Part shown: positions 44,811 through 58,900 of the stretch, in pieces
How positions within the stretch are numbered: the first letter of the stretch is position 1
Layout: each line of letters starts with the position of its first letter
Assembly: GCA_004352715.1 (NCBI GenBank)
Contig: SCFE01000053.1
Span: 1,844,667 to 1,908,666 of the forward strand
Reading direction: 5' to 3'
From: Hofstenia miamia
Lineage: Eukaryota; Xenacoelomorpha; Acoela
Length of the DNA: 64,000 nt
Notes under the pieces: model-generated
Told to the model about the DNA's origin: nothing
Database searches by the model: none
What the model saw: the letters and a program-made list of their open reading frames with translations, nothing else
Translations under genes and position numbers: made by a program

Positions 44811-47800
44811 ATGGCAGCCTACAAAGAAGATTGCACTGCTGCTCCTCCGCCATATGAGGTAGCTGTAGGGTTAGTGGATGATATGCCTCAACCAGGTAAA
44901 TGAAATTTATAATTTCGAAGCTAGAAGAGTCTTTTTATCAAATATTTGTACAAATGAGGTTATAGGAATAGACGAACCATTTTTTAGCATATTCACTCAA
45001 AATACTTTATATATTTACCTTAAAATATATTTGTATTGCATTATGTATATGTTTATTTGAATTTTTTGGCTAAGACTACGATTTATGAAATAGGCTTTTA
45101 AATATCCTGAAAGTTTCAATCAAACGTTATTAGGTACAGCGGTTTTCGAAGTCAGAGGACAGCATTGTTTCAATTAGCAATATAAATCAGTCACAAAAAC
45201 TTGTTTCTCTATCGACTCATTATCGCACACGTGGACTTAGTTCACATTTTTTCAACCCAACCAATTGGTATGTTATGGTGCACAACATATTTTGTTGATA
45301 CCATTCTAGACATGCAATGTACAGTGTTTTGTCTAGACTTCTGTGCCTTGAGGAATAATTCCCTTACCAAGGAGGTAGCAAAAAAATGAATTATTATTAT
45401 TTTTATTATAGAATAAAAGTATGCAATTACATCAGAAGGATGTGATGAAGTCATGGACATTTCAATAGCCTTATTAATTGAGACGTCCATGGATACACCA
45501 TGTAAATTCTGAATTGACATCTACTTAAAATGGTATATCTTATTGGATTTTTAATGTTGAATTTGCCTCACATATGAAGAATATCACAACTGCTGAGATC
45601 AATTACCACGTATTATGAAACGTATTAAGCTGGCGTCTCACTTTTTTTAATTCAAAAGCCATTTTGGTGTTCATTTCCCTGACAGTAAGAGAATTTTTAA
45701 AATAATTGTTTAATTTTTCTACATGTTTGGAGGCATCAAAAGCATTTTTTGTGGTATTTATTAGGCATGTGTGGTCGGCATATTGGTAAGTGTCGCTGTG
45801 TTTAACATGTTTAATTATATCATTTACATAAATTGCAAATAAAATATGGCCAAGGACAGTACCTTGGGGCACCCCACGGTCAGTCGTAACAACTTGATTT
45901 TTGCCGTTTAGTATTACACGCTGTTGTCTGTTTTCTAGGAAGTTCATAATTAAATTAAATGAGTTAAACAAAATTTATAATTTTCAAGCTTATCGTGCAA
46001 AATATCATGGAATTGAATGCCTTACTTAAATCTAATAATGCGCATTTATTGAGATATATTAGACTTTATTTGTTGAGTAATAGATAGAGTTGCATCTTGG
46101 GTGCTATGGCCATTGCGAAACCCAAATTGTTTATGCGATAGAATGTTTTCAGATTTTAGGAATGTGTTTATTTGAATATACAATAGTTTTTCAAAGAGTT
46201 TGCTGAAAGGATGTGTAATACAAATTGGTCTATAATTTTTTGCGTTTAAGTTGTCACTTTTTTACATATAGGAGTTATATCTGATTTTTTAGTATGTCTG
46301 GAAATTCACAATCAATAATGCATTGATTAAATGCTATTAGTAATTGTTTTTCAAAAATATGAAAAAACGTTTTAAACTGCGCTCTTCTTCTCAGAAGATA
46401 TTCCTACTCTTTGTAATGCGTGTGTCCAGTCTTCTCCTAGGAATATCTGCAATGCCGAAGCTTCTATTTCTACAGTCAAAGGTTCCTCCAACATTCGTCG
46501 TTCCCCTACTCCACGCTCTCAACTCCAATGACACTCAGTCTTTAAAATCTAAGTTAAGCAGGCTAATCACCGAAGTTCGTCATAAATTCACACTCCGCTA
46601 CATTTACGTTCTTGAAATCATTCCAGTCTGTCACGATTCTAATCTTCAAAGGAACTTCATCACAATTTTTCTGTGATTCCAGCTTTCAAAAGCTTTTTAC
46701 TTGCTGCTCGTTACATAAAAGATAAACTTTTTGCTTGGTATGGAATACATCTTTCTCGTAAAGGTCTGAATTTTTAATCGTTCTTCAGACCTCTCCAAAT
46801 TTCTAGTCCATCTCATCGTATTTCATAAAATTGCTGCTCTCAGGAGATATAAAGCTTAACCCAGGACCAATTCTAGAAAAATTCGTTTATATCAATGCTA
46901 GAAGTCTCAGTTCAAACAGACATGATTTTCTAAACTTAATAAATCAGATAGGTCAAAATTCAGTATTCTTAGTTGCTGAACCTTGGTTAAATGATGACAC
47001 TGGTCCTAATTTGTTTAATTCTGACCGACATTATTTTGACATTTTCATAAAAAACCGATTAGGTAGAGGTGGCGGACTTATGATAATAGTTCCAAAATGT
47101 TTAAAACCAATGTGTAAATGGGAATATGAATTAGACCACGATATATTTGAATATCACTCTGGATATAAATTATATCATTTAAAAACGAATGTCATTAGGA
47201 ACTGATTAATATGACATACAACTCAAATAAGAATTATCATATTGACTATCTAAATTATAAGTCAAATGAAATTTCCAAAATAAATGACCCATACTATTCT
47301 ATAAATGTATTTGGTGACTTTAATATAAATTATTTTAACAATCTTGAAAAAAAATTAAACAAATTTTCGGCCACATATGAATTTCACTGTGTAAATACTG
47401 ACTGTTCCACATGGAATAACAACTTAACTGACTACTTCATAACAAATTCAGACTTATGATTTAAATCCTTAATTTTTGAATCATTCAGTGACCATGATTT
47501 GTGACACACCGCAACGCCTTCAACACGTCATCATTAACACAGGACTCATTGATTCCTTGAACAATCCTCGGTGGTTTCAGCAATCTCTACATCAACTTAT
47601 CACCTCAGTCCGTCAAAAGTTCTCACCTCTTCATATTCATCTTTCCGAAATTACGCCAGTCTCTTCATACGATCTCCTAACGAAGAACCATTCCATTCAA
47701 GAATGTAACAAAATCATAAGATCTTTTATTTCTCCAAATATTCATATAATCGAAGTCTTTTCACACTTTCTGATCAATCACCACACAATAGACGTTGAAC

Positions 47801-50800
47801 TCTTCGCAAAGGATGGCATTCACTTGTCTCGAAAAGGTCTTTCTACACTGATCTCTCGTCTCAAGTCACATTTCAGACCCACTTCTCAGCGTTCTTCTTC
47901 CATTGACTCACCTCGTTCTTATGCTTCAGTAGCTTCAAAAGGTATGTCATTCCTAACTCTTGAAAACTTGCAACGCATCACAAAATCAGTCGTATCGAAT
48001 CTTCTACATCACTGCAATGCTTAGTTTCTTCATCTAGTAACTTATTCAGGTGCAGTTTTTGGTATACTATAATTATTGTTACTATATTCATTAAAGGGCA
48101 AATTGATATAACCATACATGAATCCGTCAAAAAATTCAAATTTAACTCTACGAAAATTACAAAACTGTATTCAAATTATTATGCAATCAAATTCTATTAT
48201 TTACTAGGTAATCATTTAAAATCCTTTTTTAAAATTTCGACTAATTATTTCTGGAGACATTGAAAGTAACCCAGGGCCAACAATTTCGGAAAATAGAATT
48301 AATGATGTACTTAACAAATTCAAAGCTAACTTTAAAATCATTTATATGAATGCTAGAAGTCTTATTGCAAATCGCAATGAATTTTTGCAAATGGTATATA
48401 AAATCGGAAATAACGCAATATTTGTTTTCACTGAAACCTGGTTAAACGATTCTGATAGTCTGAAAACATTATATAATTCTAATTCTAGCTACTTCGATAT
48501 TTATTTTAAAAATAGATCTGAACTGGGTGGCGGTTTAATTATACTAATTCCCAAATTTTTAAAATCAAAACGAAGAAATTTAGAATTGAATCATGAAATA
48601 TTCGAAACTATGTGGATTGAATTAGAATCTTTCTCAAATTCCTACAACAACGAGCTCATAAACATTTGCTATAATCCAAATAAAAATTTTATCTCTGAAT
48701 TTTATAACCACAAAATTGAAGAAATTGAATATGGCATTCTTGAGAATAAATTTGTTAATATCTTAGGAGATTTTAATTCCAATTACTTAAATTCTGTTGA
48801 ATCCAAGCGAATTGATCACATTTGTGATATTTTCGGTTTTCAAACTATTAATAAGACCAATCCAACTAGATTTTCTAATTTAATTGACTACTTTTTATCC
48901 GATAGTTGTAATAAATACAAAACATATATGTTTGAATCATTTAGTGATCACAATCTTTGCGTTTATGTTAGTAACCATAAGTTTGGAACAAAAACTAGGA
49001 AGGTTGTTTATTCTAGGGACTTTAACAATTTTAACGATAAAAAATTTATCGACCTTTTGAAGAACATATGCTTTAATCTAATCTACACTTTCAATGATGC
49101 CGATAGTATGTTGAAATTTATCACGCGTGAAATCACCAAAGCCTTAAATCAAGTAGCACCGCTGCAAACAAAATTAATTAACACTAAATTGAGGCCAGTG
49201 ATTAACCAACCCCGTGATTCCGACTTGATTAAGGAGCAGATAATTAAGAAAATAAACTCTTTGAACTTGCGAAATCGGATCCCATCAATCTTAATTGGAA
49301 TAATTATGAGCAAGCTAAGCAATTAATCAATAACAGCAGCAAATCTAGGTACGAAACTAAGGTAAAGCATTACTTCAAACGTTTAAAAAAATCTAACCAA
49401 AAATAGAATTTTCTTAATAAAAGCATTGGTAAAACTAAAGGGCTAAATATTCACATTGAAGAAATAAAGCATGATAATAGGACTTACAAAATAAGAAGGC
49501 TATCGCAAATATTTTAAATAGAAATTTTGAAAATATGGGTAAATTCAATTTTAAATTCGAAGAAAATGGAAACTTTTCATTTCAACAACCTGTTATACGA
49601 AGGGAATAGTATCATTTCAACTTAATTTACAATCATGATCTTAGAAATGTATTAAATAAACTAATAAATCTTGAGGATCTAGCAACCTACCGTATTGGAT
49701 AATTAAAAAATATTTTCTTAAGCAATCGCAAACAGCGAGTTAAAATTGACTATATTTTTTCAGAGTATGCTACTACAAATCTTGGTTTGCCCCCAAGTAA
49801 CTGTATTAGGACCCATTCTATTTGCATTATACGTAAATGATATTTCAAAATCCTTGACAAATGGAACTATTTACCAATATCCAGATGATAATTGCACATT
49901 ACGAACAGCAAAAAATCCTCTTGAGGCAACTAAACATTTGACAACTTTCAATAATGGTAATTTAGATGTTAAACCAAAGTTTTGTAAAATTTTGAAGGTG
50001 CATAGCATAAAGTAAATAACCTTTGTAATTTACTTTACTAACGGATTGGGCGTAATTAACTTAAAACTCCTCTGAATTTTTTTAAGTTTTGTGTTGTTTC
50101 TTGAAGAAATTTTAACCGCTTAGACTCACTAAATAATAAACATATCCCAAATCTGAAAACATCAACAATAGAGAAGCTGTCTAGTAGAAGGTATGGCACT
50201 CCTCATTGGGTTTTGGTGGTCTATCTAAATAAAAAGCAACAATTAATTTTCGACCTGAACATTACCAATGTTGAGAATGTAAGACTTCTTTAATAAAATT
50301 GGAATTTTCAATGAAAATGGTGAGTCTTTTCACGTACTTCAGTCCAGTTCATTCAGTTAGCGAACATTTCCAACATTATGCCGGTTGTACTTTATTAAAG
50401 ACTTAGGCAATTTATTACTAATATAAATAAGTAAGCCTATAATTATACTCTATTTGACATCAAATAACTATATTCTGCTCGCAAACAAATATATTAAATT
50501 TACATGAGACGCATTACAAGACATTCAATTGCATGAAAAAGAAAATGCATTTAAGTAGTTAGCTCAAATACATTCTACATACTTAAACTGAAAATCTGTT
50601 TATTATAATTATAGGCATTGCATTTGAAATCAAAACCATTTTATATACTTTGCATAGAAACTTTGAATTAGCCAATTCAAAATTTGATTGGAATTCAACT
50701 GGATTCCAATTGGACGATTCTAGAATTTTGACTTTGGATTGGATTGGACTTTACGGAGAAATATGTACAATGGACAAGAATGTCAGTAGGAAGCATCATT

Positions 50801-53800
50801 GCGTTTATTAAGCGAAAATCGCAGTCATATTTAATTGAAGGTACTATATAATTTAAAAGCAGAGTAAAATATTCTAAAAAATGGCACCAATTGTATTATC
50901 GATCAACAATTACGACCGATCAATTGGCCCTGGTCGGACTGCTTGTTTGACCCAAACAGTATCCGTACAACCCTGATCGGTTTATATATGTATTATACCA
51001 TTAAGTTGGAAGTGGAACACTGTTTCACCTTTGGTTTAGTGGAGTATATTTTGTTTGACATAGGTTTCTTGCTGTACCTATCCAAATGTACCTTTATTTT
51101 TTAATACGTAGTGAACTCATTAATATTTTTCAAACTAATAAACTTTTTGTATAGATTTCTTCCTGTAAGTTTTGTATATCATTTCATTATATCCTGTGAT
51201 TCATTCTGTCTGTAATTGTGTCGTTGGTAAGTTTGTTGGTTATATACATGCGTAACAATTCATAAAAAATATGCCTAATCTTTAATAATTACAATTTTCC
51301 ATCTTTTAGCAACGCAATAAGTAACACAGATACGTTTTGTTCAACAGTAAGTAAATGGGAAATTTTTGAATTCAATTAGTAAAATGAATTGTTTCACATT
51401 CCAACATGAATTAATGGAATCTTACACAATATTTTAGATGTTTTTCAAATTTGAACACTGTCCTTTGATTTGGTCAGTAAAAACGTCTCCAAGATTGTGT
51501 TCAGACGTTTTTATTTGAGACCATATTTTTTTCTTTAAGAACAGTATTCTTGGAAGCAGTAGATTTTTGTCTTTGTGAAATAGGATTTTCAACTAAATTC
51601 ATTGCACTAGCTGTCTATTTCACTAATAATAATTATTATTATTATTGTTAGGCAACCCTTATTAGGCATAGATAATAAACTCAGCGCATGGTCAAATTAC
51701 TTTTAAAACTGCACTTTAATTAATATTGCATATTTAATTAGTTTTGTAAATATTTTTGACATGTGTTAGTTTTTATATACATTTAAGCAATAAATTTGCT
51801 TGACTATTATTATTATTATTATTATTATCCTTGCATCTCACAGCTTAATGCTGGTATCCCTCTCAGCTCGGGGAACTCACCAGTTCCCAGGGAGTCTGAG
51901 AGCTTTCCTCAGGACTCTACCTGTTCCTAACAATGCTGCCTTCTGTCCAACTGCTCCTTCCCACTTTTATACTCCCCACTCCTCCAAGTATCTCTTATGC
52001 TTCTTACTCACTGCTCCTAGTGCTCCCACAACTACCGGGACTACTTCAACTTTCTTTAACTTCCACAGCCTTTCTATTTCCTCTGCCAACGCCCTGTACT
52101 TGTCTATCTTCTCTTTTTCCTTGCTTTCTACATTTCTGTCCTTTGGTACTGCTATGTCTATCACTGTTCCTAATATTTTCTCTTTGTCTACAACTACTAT
52201 CTCTGGCCTCCATGCTTCTATCACTTTGCTCGTCTGTATGTTGAAGTCCCACGGTATCTTAACCTTTTCATTCTCTATGACTCCCTGCGGCTTGTGCTCA
52301 TACCACTTGTCTCCTGTGTCTAACCAATGCTGCCTCCTCAAGCTCCAATGTACCATTCGTCCCACCTTGTTATGCCTGAATTTATACTCATTCTGCGCCA
52401 ACTTCTCACACCCTGCTATCAGATGATCTACTGTCTCCGCCTCTTTCTTACATAACCTACACTTATCACTTACTACCATTCTTCTGTCTACATGCTTCTT
52501 CCCCCAGTTTGTTCTTATTGCTTGCTCCTGTGCTGCCATTATAAGTGCTTCTGTTACTTTTTTTAGTCCTGCTTTCTTTAACCACTTGTTGCTCTCTTCT
52601 CTGTCATACATTTCTGTGTTCCTCCAGTATTCTCCATGCATTGCCTTCTGCCTATACCTTGTTTGTCTCTCTGATTCCATCCTACTCTGGTATACCTTCT
52701 TTCCTTCACTCTTGGTTCTTATCTTCCTTAGCTCCTTAGTGACCTCTAGTAGGGATCCTCTAGGTTGCTCTTACATATTCCTTTGGCCCTAGTGCTTCTC
52801 CTTCTACAGTTTCCTCCACACTTAGCAGCCCTTTCCCTCCCTTATGCCTTGCCATGTACAGCCTATCTACATCTCCATGTAAGTTGAATGCTCTCTCTGC
52901 TGCTAGTATCTTCCTTGTCTTCCTGTCTAATTACCTCAGTTCATTCTTGTTCCACCTAACTATTCCTGCCGAATATCTCAACACTGGTATCGCCCATGTA
53001 TTAATTGCCTTTATACTATTCTGCCCATTTAATGCTGACTTCTGTAGTACTTTCCTTATTCTCCTCTTGTATTCTTTTCTTAACCTCATCTTCATTTCCT
53101 CATTCTCAGTTCTTATCTTCTCTATCACCTCAGTGACCTCTTATTCCTCTCCCACTATCATCCACTCTGGGCACCCACTCACCACAAACTCCTCCAATGC
53201 TACTGCTAGTCTCTCATGAACACTTGTGAACTTCTTCAGCCAATACCCATGTACCTCATCTCTGTCTGGCGCCTTCCAATTCTTCATCTTCTTTAGAGCC
53301 TTCTTCAGCTTTGCAGTTGTGATTACTTCTTCTTCTTCTTGTCTGAACTCCCCATATATTCTGCCAGAACCTTACTGCATCCTCGCCTACTCTAGCTGTA
53401 GCCTTTTCTCTTGCATCTAGTTATTTGTAGAATCTTCCTTCTTGGGCCTCAAACTTCATATTGTCGCTTGCTTGCTTTGCTCTTCTCTTGCAGTTTCTAT
53501 TGTCTTCCTTTTGCTTATCCTGCACCGCCTTACTTGTCCTGATCTTCCCTATTTGCTGCCTAATCTTTTGCCACTTTATTCTCAATTCTTCTTTCCCATG
53601 CTGGCTTTCTGTCTCCCTTATCTTCTTGTCCCTTTTCTTCATGCCCATGCCTACATTCTTCAGCAATTCCCATGCGCCTGCATACACTAAGCTATTTATT
53701 TCTGTGACACTCCTAGCATCTATCCTCTCCAACACTTTACCTTTGCTGTCTCTACTGCTAGCTTGCTTTTCTTAACTCCTCTTGGAACTGGCAACCTAGT

Positions 53801-54526
53801 TCTCTCACCTATTTCTTCCTTCATCTTTTCCTTGATTGCTGCTTACTTCTGCGTCCACTGGTTCTGCTGCTTCCGCCACTTCTGCCTCAACATCTATCAC
53901 TTCATCTTCCCTTTGCTTTGCCTGTTCAACTTTCTTTTTCCCTTTTTTCCCTTAGCTCTCATCCAACTGAAACTTTCGCACTTGTCCTGCAAGCCTCTGC
54001 TCTATAACTTCTAATCCTGTTCCTACCTTCCTCAATTCTTCAAACATTCTCTTCCTGTAACCCCTCTCATCTGGCCTGCTTCTTCTGTAACACTCCAATG
54101 CTGTCCTGTTCTGCTCATCTGTCCATTTCTGCCGTTGTCCATTGGTCTGTGTGGATCCTATACTGCTACTTCTCGAGTCCACGCTCCCGATTGTGGAGTC
54201 CGCCTGTTGTCCGGAGATTCTTAGCACCCTCTGACCATTGAAGGCCTGTCGGGGACTGAGGGCCTTTGCTCTTTCATGACTTCTCATCAGTGATTAGTAT
54301 TGTTTGATTTTGGACTCACATTGTCCTAGGAAGTTTATAACCAAGGCTTAAGATACCTTCCTGCCCTATGAGCTTTCATTTTGGACTGCCCTTGTCCTAG
54401 GAAGTTGCCAACCAAGGCTTTAGAGTGCTTCCTACCCTGTGAGCTAAGTCATCCAGTTTTGTAACCACGATCACAGTTTCTTAACCTCAGCTTACCAATC
54501 TGCGTCTTTACCAAGTTATTATTACC

Positions 54527-54579
<53 letters not shown>

Positions 54580-55930
54580 AAACAATATACATTAGGGGGC
54601 GGTAATACACTTCATGCATTCGAAACATACATCCAACATTGAGCATCTACACAATCATTCACACAAACATTGATAATATTATTATATATTGTACATATTA
54701 ATTTGTAGTTATTTATTTGTTTATATTTTATTTTTCTTTTGTCATGTGTTAGTTTGTAGAAATTTGTATACATTGAGCAATAAATTTGCTTTGACTCTTA
54801 TTATTATTATTATTACTATTATAATGGCGCTGAATAACTGATTTTCGGGAATTTTTTGTGTATTCAGCGCGCTCTCCATAGTATTCAGCGCCCTTTGCAT
54901 TATTTGACTTCAGTTTTTATTCGATTTGAATCAAACTTCGTGTGTAGCATTATGCAATGTTTCAAATTTGCCTTATGTTTGAGCAAGATAGGGACATTAG
55001 TTTAGGAGATAGGGACTTCCAAATTTTGGCAAAATGAACTATCATAAGGGCGCTGAATCCATACTAAATTGAAATATTATGATGGCGCTAAATATAACTA
55101 AGGGTCTATTATAGGGGCGCTTAATATTTTATTGTAATTTTTTCTGGAATATTGGTATATCTAATTGTTAAGTGATAAAGTAGATCTACACATTTGAACC
55201 ATTTTTTCCACACTTAGTTTGGTTCTTGAAGTAGTAATTTTCCCCAGCCGTTCTTAGCAAAATCAGCTCTTGGATTTGTTTAAAATAACATGAAAAGCAC
55301 TTTCTAGATGTAAAATAAAGCTTAGAACAGGATAAAAGCAGTCAGAAGTCGATCTGAGCATTATTCGCTGTACAACCAACATTTTCGCAATGTCGTAGTC
55401 CTAATAAAATTTTTTTGAGGGAAAGACCTTTAATAAAACGTTGATTGTGCAGCTACTAGTGCTCGGATCGACTTCGGACCACTTTTATTCTCTTCTAAAT
55501 TACATTTTACATCTAGAATAAATTTTTGAACTTATTCAACGCAAATACTAATTCAAAACTGATTGATTAACGTTCTACATTATCCTGTCCGTACAAATAG
55601 TTCATGTTCGTATCGACTAGATTTCATCTAAAAACAAGTGTAAAATTTAATGTAGAAGCGAATAAAACTAGTTTGAAGTCAATCCGAAAATTATTAGTTA
55701 AGCAATTAGCAATCTAAGTTTTCGCAAGGGCGTGCCCCCTAAAAAACTTTTTTTTAAAAACTCAAGATATAAATTTATTCAGAAAATAAATTTAGTACGG
55801 ATGTAACTTATTGCTAAATCTACTTCATATGTATCAAAAAAGATCAGTCGTTTTCAAAAAAATTTTTGCTTAATAATAGTAATAGTATTAAACGCCATTA
55901 TAATAATCAGGCAAAAATATTAAGCGCCAT

Positions 55931-55966
<36 letters not shown>

Positions 55967-58900
55967 TTTCATTGCTCCACTGTTGAAGGTTAGAGAATTC
56001 TGATGTGATACAATGCTGGTCCTTATAAATAGTCTTGTGGGTTACTAAGTCATCAGCGTACTTTTGGAGGTAACTCTGCGAGTTGTCAGGTTGAAGGTCT
56101 TATATATAAGGCAAATGAATGAAAAAATCACCGGAAATATTTTTCTATCCTTGAAGCTTGTGATTTTGTGCATTGGGATGACAAGTGCTACAGTGGTTGA
56201 TGATTTCTGCTTATGGTCAAATTGGCTGCGGGTGTAGACAACAAGTTAATTGGTCGAATTCGAGTTAGAGATGGTGGCGAAGTTATTGGTATTGGGCAGA
56301 CAAAGGCCCATTTTTCATTTATTGGGGAAAGTGCGCAGTAAAATACTAATGTTAGTTATGGGCACAGTAGGATCTGCTAAGAGTACTGATGCTGCCTTAT
56401 ACAGACTATTTGGGTTGCTATCCTCATCTGTAGCTTTGTTAATATGAAAATGTTCAAAAAATTAGTATGCTTTGTATGAATCGATGAGCGAACATCGGTT
56501 ATGGAGATTGAAATCCAACAAACTGTGTATGGTAACATGCGGCTTGACCCATGTAAGTTACTGAGGCAAATTCTCTGGCTATTTCCGTTAAACCGGTTTG
56601 CATATTGCATATCAGGAAAATTACCAGAAACGGGGAAAGCCTTTTGGCCTTGCGTGAATCTCGAATATCATTAATCGCTTGCCATAATTTGTCAGCTTTT
56701 TTACAGCGTTTGACCCAACTGAGCTTAGCTTTCCTGATTGCAATGTCTAGTTTTTCATCGTAGTGTTTAAACATCATTTTATTGACACCGTACTTGAATC
56801 GTCTCTTGATGGAGAGATCCTTGATTGTGGAAGATATCCAGGCAGGATAATTCTCGTTGAATGCTATCAAGCGCATGAAAATCGTAGAAATAGATTTGTT
56901 GATAATTCTATAGAAATATTCGAGTTTATCATTAATGTCTTCTATTCGATACATGGAAACGAAATTTTTATTGGCTATTAACAAAGCTATCGATGTAGAT
57001 TTTCCTAGTCGGAAGTTTTGTGGGGAGGAGATTTGGTCTCATGATTGGGGTAGGTGAATCTAGCACACAAACAGCATACTTGTTGGCACCAAACGTTGGC
57101 AATTAACATTTACGAATATTGTTTGAAATATGAATGTGATCAATTGCAGCAGTTCTTTGTGTAGGACAATTCAACCCTTTAAACATGTCTATTGATCTAT
57201 AAATTGAAGAGGTGAGAACGTACGAATGATTGATTAAAATCAACTCATAGAATGACAGCGTAGTCAGGATTAGTGAGCAAATGATCATAAATTTTGTTAA
57301 TGATATAGTCTGCAGTAAAATTGTTGACAGCAACTGAAAGTCAGTGTGGGATTTAGACGCATACAAATAAGTACCCATGTTACGCTTGATCTACTTTGAC
57401 TGCTTCAATCTCCTGAGATTTTTTTGTTACTCTAAATGGCGATGGGGTCCCAAACATTCGTGCAGACAAACGCATGTACCTCCAACTTCTCTATTATAGC
57501 GATCTTCACGGAGAGCAATGACTTATTTGTTATCGTGTTTTTCTGAATGAATCCAGCTTTCACAAACAGCAATTAAATGAGGGGACGTTTCAGAGCAGAG
57601 CAGTTTAATGTGATTGAGTTTTATAGCAATGGGCATCGGCCAATCTAACCGTACCCTTAAGAAAAAATGCGTTTAGATTTGGAAAGGGTATTCGCGTTCA
57701 ATTTTAGTTAACCTGCAATGTTTACATCAAAATCCAAAGAATATGTTTTCTAAATTCTTGGGTGGATTGAATTCGGGTCCTATTACGCAGTATTCGGCAG
57801 ATCTTCCTCTTCAATATCATTTTAAGTCAGAGCATATCAGAATGACAATTGATTTTGTTGTCAATTTCTTTCAAATATCAATATTATCATTTTATGTGCA
57901 AAAACGTAATCATTCAAATTATTATTGAGTCTTCGAAAAACAGGATTGTTTTGAAAATAATGCGGAGCCTTGCTAGAATCCCACACAACTCAACAAGCTT
58001 CTCAAAGCAACAGAGTTATTGCAGTCTGGTAGTTAGTTTGAAGACTTTAAGGTTTTTGGCAATTATCACTGCTAATTTATAGGATTTTTAGATAAATTTC
58101 CTTTGCTTATATATGCTCAAACCGACATCTTTTCAAAACTGAAATCATTCGTAGTAATTGCATGTTAATTGTAATTCTGCAGTGCGTTTTTTATTTCAAA
58201 ATACCTTCATTTGCGTTTTCTATTGAATTTTTTAGAATTAAAAATGAAACAACAGCGATAATAATTTCCTATGTATATGTATTCTTCATACATTTTCCCA
58301 ATTGCTACGAAAGTCTTCAAAAATTGGGCTTTCGAAACCAGTGAAATTTCAAAGCAAACTTTGAAACAGTTTCAAATCCAAATTTCAAATCAAACTTAAA
58401 TCTCTACTGCAGCCTTTGGTTTTTGAAATGACAGTAAAACTATTAATATAGATTGGATTAAATAACATAGCGCCCACTTCAAATTCTAATATAGCGAAAA
58501 AATTTACATGTTTGTATTATTCGGACTTGTCAACGAGCTGAGCTTCTAACGAGCCGAGCCGTGATTGAGCACAATATTTGATATACAACGAGCTTAAAAC
58601 GAGCCTATTTTAGGCAAAGCAAGTTTATAGTTCTGCTTGTTAATTTGATTATGGAGATTTTTCTTAATTTTTGCAGTCAGTATGCCTTTCCTATAATCAT
58701 ATTTAAGAAATGTTTATTAGATAATAGGAAGAGCTATGTAAAAAATTCTTTGATCGCAATATTTTTAAAAAAAACCGAGCTAAAACGAGCCTAACTCAAA
58801 GATTTTATGTTGCGAGCCGAGCCGAGCTTGGAAATGTCGGCTCGTTGACAAGTCTGGTATTATTTCATCTTTAAAAATTTTGTAGAATTTCTCAAATAGT

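Larger units (their letters stand above)
47503..50020 (+). mobile_element. CR1-like element B: ORF1 esterase end, ORF2 with 2A motif
   Basis: Same family as A, head-to-tail. ORF1 tail, ORF2 with endonuclease (48217-49326), and after an internal deletion an RT piece (49700-50015: FLSNRKQRVKID, VLGPILFALYVNDIS, YQYPDDN where YADD is expected). The RT is damaged and the 3' end is not defined. Confidence 0.82.
51829..54515 (-). mobile_element. R4/Dong-like non-LTR retrotransposon, copy 2 (internally deleted)
   Basis: TTA tracts on both sides (51805-51828 and 54516-54579). It reaches further 5' than copy 1, with a 5' leader and Myb-like N-terminus, but about 800 bp encoding the RT palm (equivalent to 7320-8118 in copy 1) are missing near 53130. 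Remaining parts are in several frames. Confidence 0.88.
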
